Positions 1 to 7,583 of a stretch of 64,000 nucleotides of DNA are shown here, piece by piece. The DNA is taken from assembly GCA_016193585.1 (NCBI GenBank), contig JACPRW010000004.1, positions 1 to 64,000 on the forward strand, given 5' to 3'. Each line of letters opens with the position of its first letter. The stretch's first letter is position 1. The notes beneath the pieces were generated by a model. That model had not been told where the DNA came from and did no database searches. It saw only the letters and a list, made by a program, of their open reading frames with translations. This stretch comes from Candidatus Aenigmatarchaeota archaeon. GTDB lineage: Archaea; Aenigmatarchaeota; Aenigmatarchaeia; GW2011-AR5. Both the position numbers and the translations under genes were made by a program.

Positions 1-90
1 CGTCGAAACCCATCCCATGACAAGGGTAGCAATGGCAACGGTGACAGCAATAAGCAGCACAGCAGCGAGGAGCGGGGATATGCCTTTCAT
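1..90 (-). CDS. Type IV pilin-like protein, N-terminal 30 residues (runs off the window)
   Basis: The 30 visible codons start MKGISPLLAAVLLIAV and continue as one hydrophobic helix. This is a textbook archaeal class III signal peptide: a short charged n-region, Gly at position 3 as the prepilin peptidase site, then the helix that forms the pilus core. It is the last visible gene of a minus-strand run of pilin-like genes. The mature domain lies outside the window, so the exact pilin class cannot be told. A TATA-like sequence lies about 37 bp upstream. Confidence 0.85.
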   Translation of the reverse strand, partial: MKGISPLLAAVLLIAVTVAIATLVMGWVST

Positions 91-126
91 GAACGTCACA
101 CTTGCATATAACTATGCATGTGGCCT

Positions 127-136
127 GTTTATATAG
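127..136 (-). promoter_or_regulatory. Probable TATA box for the pilin gene
   Basis: Read on the minus strand the bases are CTATATAAAC, about 37 bp before the pilin ATG. This fits an archaeal TATA box with a very short leader. Position and composition are the only evidence. Confidence 0.45.
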
Positions 137-155
137 TTTTTTTGCTCTAACACTG

Positions 156-480
156 TTACCTAATCGGAGTACGACATCCTGAAACATGTCTGACAAGATT
201 CAACAATTTTCTTCTCCCAGGTTTCAAGTCAACATCCGCAGCTTCAGCAGGCGTAAGCCCTTTCAGCCCCATGTGAGGATTGACAAAATTGTGAATTGTC
301 CGTTTCATGTTCAGAAAACTCTCTGCGCCTTCGTGGCTTCCGAAATCCCCATCGTTTTTGTCCTGTCTTTGATGTCGCCGTTGTAGCGCCTATCGGGTTG
401 TTGTGCGTCAAACCATACTTCTTGCACGTCCACGACTTTATGTGCAAAGCCTCAACGCTGGTGGTGTGCACAAGTATCCA
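156..480 (-). pseudogene. Degenerate C-terminal fragment of a DDE transposase (IS6/IS240-like)
   Basis: Across three frames the minus strand reads THNNPI, then RYNGDIKDRTKTM, then SFLNMKRTIHNFVNPHMG and LKGLTPAEAADVDL. These match the order of conserved blocks at the C-terminus of archaeal IS6/IS240-type transposases (N..IERxNGtikdR, then NFvrPHmgL.gkTPAEAAg). At least two frameshifts separate the blocks and the N-terminal catalytic part is missing. It is a dead remnant and shows that the locus once received an insertion sequence. The family assignment is by eye. Confidence 0.6.
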
Positions 481-501
481 CGAGCTATTTCTATACCACC
501 C

Positions 502-1203
502 TCAGGTCTTGGTCACGACGTGCCGCACGTCAGCGACGACGAAATCGGCGCCTGCGTAGAGCGTGTAGTACACGTCGTATTCGTACGTCGAGTTGATATA
601 GAAATGCACGATACAGAGCGGCAGGTTGGTGCCTTTCCATAGCACTTCACTGTAGCCGGTGCCGTTTTTCGACGACGTGTCGCCGTTTATGATGATTGAC
701 GAATTCGCAGGGTAGACGGCGGTGCCATTCGTCTTTTCCTTTATCATAAGCGTCATGTTCTCGGTGGTTATGCTTGCAAGAGTGCTGGCCTTCGGCACCT
801 TTTTGTAAGCAATGGACACGAACGAGTTTTCCTGCGTCAGGTTGCTCCCCGCGTCATCGCAGCGGACGTCGTTGCCGGCAATCTGCACAATGTCGCCTGC
901 CAGCCTCCGGGACAGGTACTCAATCACCTCGGCTCCCGACTCCAGCTTGAACTGCAGCGAATCTTCCTGGCCGGTCACCTCGAATTCCCGCGGCGCGGTG
1001 AATTTGACGACGCGCTTCGACCCCGCCCCCTCGGAGGCAACCTCGCGGATGGCGTTGTCGAGCATCTCCATTGCACTGGTCGCATCCCTGATGACCGAAT
1101 TCGATACCGTCCTGTCCGCAACCGGCTTTACGACGGTGATGACAAGCGCTATCGCTCCGATGCTCATCAGCACGACGAGCGTCATGGTCACGAGCGGATT
1201 CAC
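502..1203 (-). CDS. Pilin-like membrane-anchored protein, 233 aa
   Basis: A single N-terminal hydrophobic helix (about residues 5-27, LVTMTLVVLMSIGAIALVITVV) precedes a polar domain with several N-x-S/T sequons and two Cys. It lies in a minus-strand series of proteins with class III signal peptides and has the same build, so it is probably a minor pilin or pseudopilin. The visible start follows a GGTGG-like ribosome binding site; a GTG one codon upstream is possible. In-frame basic codons (RGVRKRGYRRWNSV) precede the ATG, so the original N-terminus may have been longer. No family was recognised. Confidence 0.65.
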   Translation of the reverse strand: MNPLVTMTLVVLMSIGAIALVITVVKPVADRTVSNSVIRDATSAMEMLDNAIREVASEGAGSKRVVKFTAPREFEVTGQEDSLQFKLESGAEVIEYLSRRLAGDIVQIAGNDVRCDDAGSNLTQENSFVSIAYKKVPKASTLASITTENMTLMIKEKTNGTAVYPANSSIIINGDTSSKNGTGYSEVLWKGTNLPLCIVHFYINSTYEYDVYYTLYAGADFVVADVRHVVTKT

Positions 1204-1260
1204 ACTATTCCACCTTCTGTATCCTCGTTTTCTTACTCCTCGCTGCTATCCCGAATGTCA

Positions 1261-1351
1261 TAGCATATCCGAATAATACTGGAACTTTTCATTCGAACCT
1301 GCTATGCTGTATGTTCAGCATAAAATGTTCCAAAATCAACTGAACATACTA
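1261..1351. repeat. Double-hairpin element, 91-bp family, copy 1
   Basis: The 91 bp run from TAG to CTA and are flanked on both sides by TCA (1258-1260 and 1352-1354). Two stem-loops follow each other. The loop of the first contains TGGAAC and the loop of the second GTTCCA, so they could pair. It lies between two pilin-like genes. Copies of identical length are at 10896-10986 and 57217-57307. The left arm of the first hairpin has diverged in this copy. Confidence 0.85.
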
Positions 1352-1369
1352 TCACATTGCGTACGGCCG

Positions 1370-2143
1370 TTAGCGTGTCCTGTTAAGCGTCGTGTTGTAT
1401 GCCGACTGCGAGCGGAGCCTGATGTCGCTGTCCTCGAGCTGTATGTCGAAAAAGCCGAACAGCATGTTGACCTTGGTGTCGACGGAGAACCGCTCGGTAT
1501 GGTTGATGTTCTGCCGGTTGTACAGCACGGTGACGTTGACGAAGCCGCTCAGGCTTGTGTTGAAATGGCGTGTCGCGTTGGTCTTGTCGTTGACGTTGCT
1601 GATGAAATACCCTGCCGGCGTCGAGTCGGTGCCGTTGATGGTGACATTGAGCCGGTCGTTCAGGTAGTTGCCGACGGTCACCGAATAATTTTTCGCCGTC
1701 GCGTTGGTGTAAATTATAACATAGAGGATTTTTATGTCATGCCTATTTCTGAGGAAGCCCGAAAAGTTCGCTGCGTAGTCAATGGCGCTCACGTTCGGCT
1801 CGGTTCTTCCCGAGGCGATGCCCACCAGATAGTGGTATTCGTTCCGTATGTTGTTGAGCTGCTTGTCGGTGATGAGCGACTCCTGAAAGCGTTTTTCCTC
1901 CAGTGTCGTATACACCGACAGGGTGTTCCTGAACGTTATGAGCGCGACGATAATAAGAAGTGCCGCGATGATGAAGAACTGCCCCTTAAGACGACCGCAG
2001 GGAAACCAAGGTTTTGTTTCGATTCCTTTGGAATCGAACAAACTGTCAAGCACTGGTGTTTGACATTTCCCTTCAGTCGTCCTGGACCCCTGATTCCCTT
2101 CCTTGTGCGTTGTTTCATTGCGGCTAGTTGTTAGTGCAGACAT
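1370..2143 (-). CDS. Pilin-like protein with a single membrane helix, about 257 aa
   Basis: The start is taken at MSALTTSRNE because its ATG overlaps the TGA of the upstream pilin-like gene (TGATG), which implies translational coupling. A hydrophobic segment (GQFFIIAALLIIVALITF) follows about 55 residues in, then an extracellular domain rich in N-x-T/S sequons. The long N-terminal extension before the helix is unusual for a pilin: it is encoded by a cluster of palindromes (1987-2085). Without them a Gly-Arg-Leu-Lys-Gly n-region would precede the helix as in its neighbours. No named family was recognised. Confidence 0.65.
   Translation of the reverse strand: MSALTTSRNETTHKEGNQGSRTTEGKCQTPVLDSLFDSKGIETKPWFPCGRLKGQFFIIAALLIIVALITFRNTLSVYTTLEEKRFQESLITDKQLNNIRNEYHYLVGIASGRTEPNVSAIDYAANFSGFLRNRHDIKILYVIIYTNATAKNYSVTVGNYLNDRLNVTINGTDSTPAGYFISNVNDKTNATRHFNTSLSGFVNVTVLYNRQNINHTERFSVDTKVNMLFGFFDIQLEDSDIRLRSQSAYNTTLNRTR
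1987..2085. repeat. Cluster of nested palindromes inside a coding sequence
   Basis: Two inner hairpins, TCGATTCC/GGAATCGA and GTCAAGCAC/GTGTTTGAC, plus GGAAACC/GGTTT, lie inside an outer pair of arms (GACGAC..AGGGAAA against TTTCCC..GTCGTC). The whole block is translated in frame as part of the N-terminal extension of the pilin-like gene around it. It resembles in-frame palindromic insertions such as the Rickettsia palindromic elements, but no relationship is claimed. Confidence 0.6.
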
Positions 2144-2535
2144 CAGAACTTCCTCCACAGCCATACCTTCACTTCCTTCCCGATGTATTTGTCCTTGTAG
2201 CCTGCAACGTAGTAGTCGACACCGATGACGGTCTGGTTCCGGGGAACGTTGCTGTCGTCGCACGGCGACGTGCACAGCTGGACTTCAGCGAGCACGTTCT
2301 TGGGCAGCAGCGCAAGCAGTTCGCCCTCGATGACCGATTCGTTGTCCGCGTCGACCCACTCCCTGAGCCTGTTCCGCGTGGTGAGGAAGTCGAGTGTCTC
2401 GAAGCCGGTGCGCTTGATGAGGCTTATCTCGCTCTCGGGCTTCGTCGGCGGCGTTTTCATCGCAAGGAAGATGGTGACGAGTATGAGCGACAGGGCGATG
2501 AGCACCTCAAGCGTGTAAACGTATCCCTTGTTCAT
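2143..2535 (-). CDS. Pilin-like protein with class III signal peptide, 130 aa
   Basis: It begins MNKGYVYTLEVLIALSLILV: a charged n-region, Gly at 4, an aromatic residue, Glu at about +5 after the cleavage site, then the hydrophobic helix. This is the expected substrate of an archaeal prepilin peptidase. The mature domain is short, with two Cys (in QLCTSPCDD) that could form a disulfide. It is packed between two similar genes with end-to-start contacts, so an operon is very likely. Confidence 0.8.
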   Translation of the reverse strand: MNKGYVYTLEVLIALSLILVTIFLAMKTPPTKPESEISLIKRTGFETLDFLTTRNRLREWVDADNESVIEGELLALLPKNVLAEVQLCTSPCDDSNVPRNQTVIGVDYYVAGYKDKYIGKEVKVWLWRKF

Positions 2536-3378
2536 TCACCACACCTGGACCGTGAGCCTCCCTTTCCGCACGGCAGCGGTCGCGTTCTGGTAGACGACAA
2601 ATCGCTGGAGCGAGATGACGTCGCCGCGGCGCGGTGGCGCGCCGCCGTAGCTGATGTAGGTCTGGTTGATGTCTATGTCAGCCAGTTGTATGCGGAAGTT
2701 GTTTTTGATATCAGACATGTTCTTGACGAGGGTGTAATTTGAGGTATTCAGCCTCTGGAGCTGCTTGTACTGCAGAACTGGAATCCGTTCGGCGGCGAAT
2801 ATCTTTTCGGTCAGGTTGTTCACGCCGCTCACCGTCGACGAGCGGGACGAGAAGTTGCTGTTGTCGTCGAAGTAGACGACGATCCACTTTTCCTCGCTTG
2901 CCGAGACGCTGACGTTGAACGTGATGTTCGTGTCGGTTATCTGATAGGGAAGCACGGTGTCGTTGTCGTAAATCACCGTCGAGTTGATGTCGATGCCGGG
3001 AAACCCGAGGTCTGAATAGTTGAAGGTAACGAGCTCGCCCTCGATGCGCGCGAGGGGATCGCTCGGGTTCCGCAGGTACGGCGTCGTATTGTTGATGAGC
3101 ACGTAGAAGCGGTAGGCATAGGTGCGCAACCCGAGCCTGAGCGGCGCGGTAGTCCATTCCTTCGGCACGGGCTCTTGGTCAGCGATACGGAGGAGCCCCA
3201 GCGCCTCGCTCCGCAGCGCCGCCAGCTCGATGTCGTCCTTGGCAGCTGCGTAATAGCCGGTGATGTATTGCAGGAGGAACGCGAATATGACAAGGAACGA
3301 GCCGACGGCGATAACGAAGTCCACCTGTATCGCTCCCTTGCGTCCCTTGCCCTGGCGGTTGTGTAAGGCGTCCATCAT
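2536..3378 (-). CDS. Pilin-like protein with class III signal peptide, 280 aa
   Basis: The n-region RQGKGRKG is followed by AIQVDFVIAVGSFLVIFAFLL. It has a basic stretch, a cleavable Gly, Asp in place of the usual Glu at +5, then the helix. The rest is a large, sequon-rich, probably extracellular domain without a recognised family. The stop is adjacent to the next gene and the start overlaps the previous one by four bases (ATGA), so translation is probably coupled. A minor pilin or adhesive tip subunit is a reasonable guess. Confidence 0.75.
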   Translation of the reverse strand: MMDALHNRQGKGRKGAIQVDFVIAVGSFLVIFAFLLQYITGYYAAAKDDIELAALRSEALGLLRIADQEPVPKEWTTAPLRLGLRTYAYRFYVLINNTTPYLRNPSDPLARIEGELVTFNYSDLGFPGIDINSTVIYDNDTVLPYQITDTNITFNVSVSASEEKWIVVYFDDNSNFSSRSSTVSGVNNLTEKIFAAERIPVLQYKQLQRLNTSNYTLVKNMSDIKNNFRIQLADIDINQTYISYGGAPPRRGDVISLQRFVVYQNATAAVRKGRLTVQVW

Positions 3379-3986
3379 GCTCTCCCCATGAAAATAAGGT
3401 CGATGCCTTCTGAAAATCGCGTGTAGTTGATCTCCGTCCTGCCTCCTGACGTGGAGCCCCGGTAGGTGATGTTGAACCCTATCCTGCAGGTGTCGTTGAT
3501 AGACGGCGGGCCGAACGCCTCTATGATGGCCGAATCGTTGACGAAGCGCGCGCGGTAGTTCATGTCGCCGATTCGTTCCGGCAGGCTGACGAAAACCCTA
3601 GAGGTTATGTTGACCGACGAATTGTAGCGTTCGCCGGTATAGAGCTTCTCTATGCCCGATTTGATGAGCTCACAGGTGTTTTCGATTTCATGCGTGCCGA
3701 TGAACGACCGAAAATCGCTGCGCACGGTGTTGAGGGACGAGACGATGGCGCCGACCAGCACCATGAGCAGCACGATTGACAGCGCATGCGAAATAAGGGG
3801 ATTCTGACCTTTGGAACGAAGAGAGCGCTGTAATCTTTTGTACTTCTGCTGAGTAATAGTAACGTGGGCATCATGATTAAGAAAGGTCTGACTACCAAAT
3901 TCCTGAAGGATATCAGGAATCTTAAAAAGTCTACATATCGGTAGGCAGGAGAATTTCTTCAGACTCATGTTCCCGTAACACCCCAT
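3375..3986 (-). CDS. Pilin-like protein, start uncertain
   Basis: The core signature is LRSKGQNPLISHALSIVLLMVLVG, a class III-like signal with cleavable Gly followed by a helix, then a domain with two Cys (TCELI and TCRIG). The only in-frame ATGs lie 59-65 codons upstream and would overlap the end of the interrupted PIN gene (3931-4546). The true start may be lost or non-canonical. A palindrome (ATTCCTGA/TCAGGAAT) sits in this stretch. It overlaps the next gene by four bases. Confidence 0.65.
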   Translation of the reverse strand: MGCYGNMSLKKFSCLPICRLFKIPDILQEFGSQTFLNHDAHVTITQQKYKRLQRSLRSKGQNPLISHALSIVLLMVLVGAIVSSLNTVRSDFRSFIGTHEIENTCELIKSGIEKLYTGERYNSSVNITSRVFVSLPERIGDMNYRARFVNDSAIIEAFGPPSINDTCRIGFNITYRGSTSGGRTEINYTRFSEGIDLIFMGRA

Positions 3987-4546
3987 TAATCACAGGTATG
4001 TTACTTGTCAAGTGTTTCCTGTTATAGTGAACCAAGTAAATAATCATGTATATTATATCTTGGTTCACTTATAGCGGACAACAAAAGTAATATGTCGGTA
4101 TTCTTTTGTTGGTCCACTATAAAGGTTACTAGATTTAGATTGAAAGCGCTGGCAGCAACAATCAATGCGGCATCTTCCCCTTGCATGTCATGTTCTAAAA
4201 GTTCTCTGGTAATCTTCGCGACATCGAGTTGTTTTCTTTCACTTTCCTCCATTATGGAGCATGGTGTTGTAATCGGCAGAGAACAATGCATGTAGAATTG
4301 CTTAATTTTTCCCTTGAGCTTTCCGTATTCCCATTTTTCCGGCAGTTCGAGTGAAATGCAGGGTGTACGACATGCGCTTTGCATATCCCGAATGCCTTGT
4401 ACTTCATCTGCTGGCCCGAGCCAGTAGTTTTCAAGGCATTCAGGATAAACCACACGTTCGCCTCTGGAAGGGAGAAGCGCTTCTCCCTTCTTGCCCCAGA
4501 AAGCTACAGTCAAAACGCCTACATCAACCAGAATCTTTCTGTTCAT
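3931..4546 (-). pseudogene. PIN-domain nuclease gene interrupted by a 95-bp double-hairpin element
   Basis: The N-terminus (MNRKILVDVGVLTVAFWG) and the segment EDAALIVAASAFNLNLVTF have the layout of a PIN RNase, with Asp in ILVD and in the EDAALI helix. Translation then enters a hairpin element and stops. If 4025-4119 plus one copy of the flanking TA are removed, the frame continues from LVTF to NRKHLTSNIPVINGV and a stop at 3931, a normal PIN C-terminus. The N-terminal third also contains in-frame palindromes (4390-4441, 4467-4490). Its start overlaps the previous gene by four bases. As read it is inactive. Confidence 0.75.
4025..4119. repeat. Double-hairpin element (95 bp) inserted in a PIN gene
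   Basis: The element runs from TAG to CTA and is flanked by TA on both sides (4023-4024, 4120-4121). Hairpin 1 has arms GTGAACCAAG and CTTGGTTCAC, hairpin 2 arms GGACAACAAAAG and CTTTTGTTGGTCC. The loops contain ATATTA and TAATAT, which are complementary. The same hairpin pair occurs in the opposite orientation at 5136-5579, carrying further insertions. Confidence 0.85.
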
Positions 4547-5094
4547 CGTATCACGCTGATGCGTATTTTCGGCATTCCACGCTCGTTGGTGCCCTCGTTC
4601 TCGATGATGATTTCCCTCGGACCTGCCGCCCAGCGCGTCCTGCCGATGATGTCCACGTCGTCGTACACCAGCTTGAGGAACGTGGGCACGGCAGGCGGCG
4701 TTGGCGGCCGCTGCGGGAAGCCGAAGGTCGTCCGCACGATATCCTGATCGCCCATCACATTGACGCGTTTTTTAACCTCCTCCCGCGTCCCATTGGTAAA
4801 GATGATGTAGAACCGGTTGCCCTCCAGCGCCTCGTCAAGCTGGAGCAGATAATCAGAAGCCGAGTAGGTGGGGCTCGCCGAGCTGTTGAACGCCTTTTTT
4901 CCGCCCGATGCAATGCCGAGCACGACGCCGTCGTCCTCTGCGGTGATCAAATCGTTCCGGGAGTAAATGGTGTCGTCTGATTTGTCGTTGATGTTGAAGG
5001 CGAGGTTGAACTGGACGGTATTGCCGGTGATGCCAGCACCCCCTGCAAGTGAGGCGATGAGCAGGAGTGCCACCAGAAATTTCATACTAATCAT
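4543..5094 (-). CDS. Small secreted protein of unknown function, about 180 aa
   Basis: MKFLVALLLIASLAGGAGIT, starting three codons inside the longest frame, looks like a Sec signal peptide. The mature part has no second membrane segment and few distinctive motifs; the middle (DYLLQLDEALEGNRFYIIF) may be beta-rich. It overlaps the downstream PIN gene by four bases, so both belong to one transcript leading to the pilin genes. Function is unknown; location in a pilin cluster suggests a surface role. Confidence 0.6.
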   Translation of the reverse strand: MISMKFLVALLLIASLAGGAGITGNTVQFNLAFNINDKSDDTIYSRNDLITAEDDGVVLGIASGGKKAFNSSASPTYSASDYLLQLDEALEGNRFYIIFTNGTREEVKKRVNVMGDQDIVRTTFGFPQRPPTPPAVPTFLKLVYDDVDIIGRTRWAAGPREIIIENEGTNERGMPKIRISVIR

Positions 5095-5135
5095 TAGGGG
5101 CTGAATTAGCTTAAAGCTGCAACATGCTTTGTTTA

Positions 5136-5579
5136 TAGCGGATCAACAAAGGAATACCGGCATATTATAGCAAGTGACAGAACTATTCAGACAAAGTTCT
5201 GTCCTTGCTATAAGAAGATGACATTAGGAACCGTACGAAAACTAATGTCATCGACTATACTTTTGTCGTCCGCTACACGCGAAAAACAAGGTTTTCCGGT
5301 GCACCAAAAAGCTTTGCTTTTTGGGTGTACGTGAACCAAGATATATAGTGAAACAAGAAAATAACATCGGCATATTGCTTCTTGTTTCACCTATCCCCAG
5401 AAAGCAGAGCTCTCTGGGATCTCGAAGAACCTCTGTTCTTCGCAGATAGCAAACAAGGAAGTAATATCGTCAGATTCTAAGGAATCTGGCGAATTGTGCG
5501 ATTGCGAAGCAATCAGCACAATATATCCTGTTTATTTCCTTGTATTGCTATAATACCTGATTATTTACTTGGTTCACTA
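5136..5579. repeat. Nested stack of double-hairpin elements
   Basis: The outer element is the same pair as at 4025-4119, reversed, and is also flanked by TA (5134-5135, 5580-5581). Its first loop is split by a 90-bp double hairpin (5168-5257, TA on both sides). Its second loop is split by a relative of the 93-bp element (5346-5550, TA on both sides). That inner element itself carries short-loop palindromes between its hairpins and in its second loop, for example GAAGAAC/GTTCTTC and CAGATTC/GAATCTG. Removing layers recovers the uninterrupted sequence of the 4025 copy. Confidence 0.8.
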
Positions 5580-5851
5580 TAACTTCCTGAATTCAGTGTA
5601 CGTTAGTGCCTTTTCGTAAATCCCATCATTTCTTATTTTTTGCAGAATATCCTTGTCGCCTGAAACGAGATAGGCTTGTTCGTTCATTGCGATGAAAAGG
5701 CGCATGAAATTCAGCAGCGTTCTTAGTTTCACTGGAGATTTTGATACGGCATCAACAAGTCTTTCATTAAACTCAAAACGAGGAATAGAGGTGCGTGCAG
5801 AGGAATCTAGAAGCCTGTCCCGGGTGAGCGAAACGTCAGCAACGGCAGGTA
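5577..5851 (-). pseudogene. C-terminal fragment of a VapC-like PIN toxin
   Basis: The reading frame ends AYLVSGDKDILQKIRNDGI and TYTEFRKL, the usual ending of PIN toxins of the family whose members read VTGDKDLL and end in an EF motif. An upstream helix-rich stretch is present, but the N-terminus with the first catalytic Asp is missing and part of the middle appears deleted. Its stop codon lies at the border of the nested hairpin stack, so the element may have cut the 3' end. Confidence 0.55.
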
Positions 5852-5861
5852 TATGAGAATC

Positions 5862-5892
5862 TTTAAATATATTAACGTAATTAACGTAATGA
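5862..5892 (+). promoter_or_regulatory. Promoter and probable operator of the vapBC pair
   Basis: A TATA-like TTTAAATAT is followed by two direct copies of TTAACGTAA. Together these form an AT-rich dyad suited to antitoxin autoregulation. The vapB ATG lies about 47 bp downstream after a GGTGG ribosome binding site. Confidence 0.5.
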
Positions 5893-5916
5893 ACATAATA
5901 TGCATGAGGTGGTAGT

Positions 5917-6144
5917 ATGGTGAGCATAACGCTTTCGGTTGCTGAAGAACTAAAAAGAAAGATGGACGAGTTCCCTGAAATAAACTGGAGCGAGGTAGCG
6001 CGGCAGGCATTCGCGCAGAAACTGCGCGACCTTGAGTTCCTCAGGGAGTTCAAGTCCAAGAGCACGCTCACTGAGCACGATGCGCTGGAACTGGGGAGAA
6101 AAGTCAATAAAGGTGTTGCAAAAAGGCTCCGCGAGATGGTATAA
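5917..6144 (+). CDS. vapB: VapB-type antitoxin, 75 aa
   Basis: A short protein beginning MVSITLSVAEELKRKMDEF. The N-terminal beta strand plus two helices are typical of ribbon-helix-helix DNA-binding antitoxins; the charged C-terminal half (TLTEHDALELGRKVNKGVA) is the likely toxin-binding tail. The next gene is a PIN toxin starting one codon after its stop. The tail is recognisably similar to the antitoxin at 18869-19090. It probably represses its own promoter. Confidence 0.8.
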   Translation: MVSITLSVAEELKRKMDEFPEINWSEVARQAFAQKLRDLEFLREFKSKSTLTEHDALELGRKVNKGVAKRLREMV

Positions 6145-6550
6145 GTGGATCTCGTGGTGGACGCTAACGTGCTGTTCTCAGCGCTCATCAAGGAAGGAAT
6201 TACATCAGAACTTCTTTTCGTTGAAGAGCTGCACCTGTACGCTCCTGAATACATCATTGCCGAATATGCACAGCATAAACGTTTCATTCTGGCGAAAACT
6301 GGGCGCTCAGATGAAGAATTTTCAAAACTGCTTTCTGTTGTGGGTAGAAGGGTATCGCTCGTTCCGATGTCTGAAGTAAAGCCGTTTGTACAGGAGGCTG
6401 AAAACATCTCTCCTGATCCTGATGACACCCCCGTATGTTGCGTTGGCGCTCAAACTGCGCTGCCCTATCTGGTCAAATGACAAACGACTCAAAGAACAAT
6501 CAGCAGTAAAGGTGCTTGACACAGGAGATCTGCTGAGGCTCGTCAGATAA
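6145..6550 (+). pseudogene. vapC: VapC PIN toxin with a one-base frameshift
   Basis: A GTG start immediately follows the vapB stop. MDLVVDANVLFSALIKEG carries the first catalytic Asp and APEYIIAEYAQHK the conserved Glu. After SPDPDDTP the frame slips in a run of five C. One base less gives YVALALKLRCPIWSNDKRL and a normal ending at 6550. Either a sequencing error or a real inactivating slip in a homopolymer could explain it. Without the shift it would be an intact RNase toxin of about 134 aa. Confidence 0.75.
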
Positions 6551-6615
6551 GTGTTCAATTCCTTGGCGATTTCATTTTTCATAGCATTCCACCACGATTG
6601 CCGGCATTGCCGCCC

Positions 6616-6828
6616 CTATAAAGGAATGTAGCGTTCGCGTTCACTCATAGCACCGTATGCCTGTTTCCCCTCAATTCCCGCCAGCCGCTCCCCGGGCGCC
6701 GCAACTTTGCCGTCGAGCTCCTGCACCGCCGTGGCGGGCGTCCACGGCGACAGCTCGGAAACCTGATAGTAGCCGTCATTGCCCAAGCCCGATATTTTCC
6801 TGACTCTGCTTACCTTTTTACTACACAT
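6616..6828 (-). pseudogene. Adhesin coiled-coil tail fragment
   Basis: The frame reads NDGYYQVSELSPWTPATAVQEL followed by a short heptad-like region ending in LAGIEGKQAYG. The same sequence follows the S74 domain at 9377-9895, where it is the coiled-coil C-terminus of a secreted adhesin. Here it stands alone, without repeat or S74 domain upstream, so it is a recombination remnant. The ending KQAYGAMSERERYIP also resembles the sequence before the adhesin signal peptide near 24680. Confidence 0.65.
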
Positions 6829-6882
6829 TGTGCCTACTAATGAAAAAGCGGCACTGCTGACAGTGGCGAAATTGGATTTTTT

Positions 6883-7143
6883 TCATTGATAGACTTTCGG
6901 TCTCTTGTCAATTTTCACTATACCTATCAAATTATTTTTGTAATCCACTTCATAAAGTATTCTGTAAACGCCAACCCTGACCCTGAAAAGACCTTTTGAG
7001 CCCTGAATTGATTTCGTGTCATGAATTACAGGCGCTCGCGTAAGCTCTTCTATTTTCTGCATAATCCTTTTGGCAATGATTTTTTCAGCTTTCTTCAGGA
7101 ATTTGTCAGCCTGATTAGAATATGATACTTCAAACATTATCAT
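6883..7143 (-). CDS. relE: RelE/ParE-family toxin, 86 aa
   Basis: The length and pattern fit the family: N-terminal strand (MFEVSYSNQADKFLKKA), two helices (IIAKRIMQKIEELT), then a C-terminal sheet (LFRVRVGVYRILYEVDY, GIVKIDKRPKVY). The Arg residues in the RVRVGVYRILY strand correspond to those used for mRNA cleavage in RelE. Its start overlaps the upstream antitoxin by four bases, the common co-directional arrangement. The sequence is AT-rich relative to the adhesin fragments around it. Confidence 0.85.
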   Translation of the reverse strand: MIMFEVSYSNQADKFLKKAEKIIAKRIMQKIEELTRAPVIHDTKSIQGSKGLFRVRVGVYRILYEVDYKNNLIGIVKIDKRPKVYQ

Positions 7144-7346
7144 AATCCTAGTTCTTTCTTCAGTTTTTCATGCGATTTTAGCCTTCCCCGTGACTTTTCC
7201 TTTTCGTAATTCAATAAAGCCTTATAATCGTCTTCTGTCATTATGCTGTCTATATCTACCATATGTTCCTTTATCTCAACAACTTCCTTCTTAAGGAATT
7301 CCAAATCCTCTTGTATCTTGTTCAATATTTCAGTTTCCATTTTCAA
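7140..7346 (-). CDS. relB: RelB-like antitoxin, 68 aa
   Basis: A small, strongly helical, charged protein (ILNKIQEDLEFLKKEVVEIKEHM, then DYKALLNYEKEKSRGRL) directly upstream of and overlapping relE by four bases. Similar proteins are paired with archaeal RelE toxins and bind them through the C-terminal helix. A recognisable DNA-binding domain is not obvious. Confidence 0.75.
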   Translation of the reverse strand: MKMETEILNKIQEDLEFLKKEVVEIKEHMVDIDSIMTEDDYKALLNYEKEKSRGRLKSHEKLKKELGL

Positions 7347-7478
7347 TCCCTATTAGTTAATAACAACGGTGAATTTAAATAAGTAACTCCAGCCAAAACC
7401 CACAATAAGCTTTGTTTTCCATGTCCCACATTTTACGAGAAAAAGCCCCGAATTCTTCATTCTTCATCTCTGCCCGAA

Positions 7479-7549
7479 ATGTGCAGAAAGCAAAGCTTTC
7501 TGACGTGCCAAAGAAACTGTGTTTCTTTGGGCATATCCGGGACATGGAC
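7479..7549. repeat. Multi-branched palindrome block, short copy
   Basis: Outer arms CCCGAAATGTGC and GCATATCCGGG enclose two hairpins with 3-nt loops (CAGAAAGC/GCTTTCTG and CCAAAGAAAC/GTTTCTTTGG). Longer copies at 9222, 21118 and 28865 have four hairpins in the same frame. It lies 3' of an adhesin tail on the minus strand, as the other copies do. Confidence 0.8.
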
Positions 7550-7583
7550 TCCCGACCCAGTGGAATGCTGCCCTTATGTGCCT

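Noticed and set aside
5577-6428. A 283-codon minus-strand frame covering the vapB/vapC genes
   Set aside because: Only its last 90 codons resemble a protein (PIN C-terminus); the rest is antisense to vapBC.
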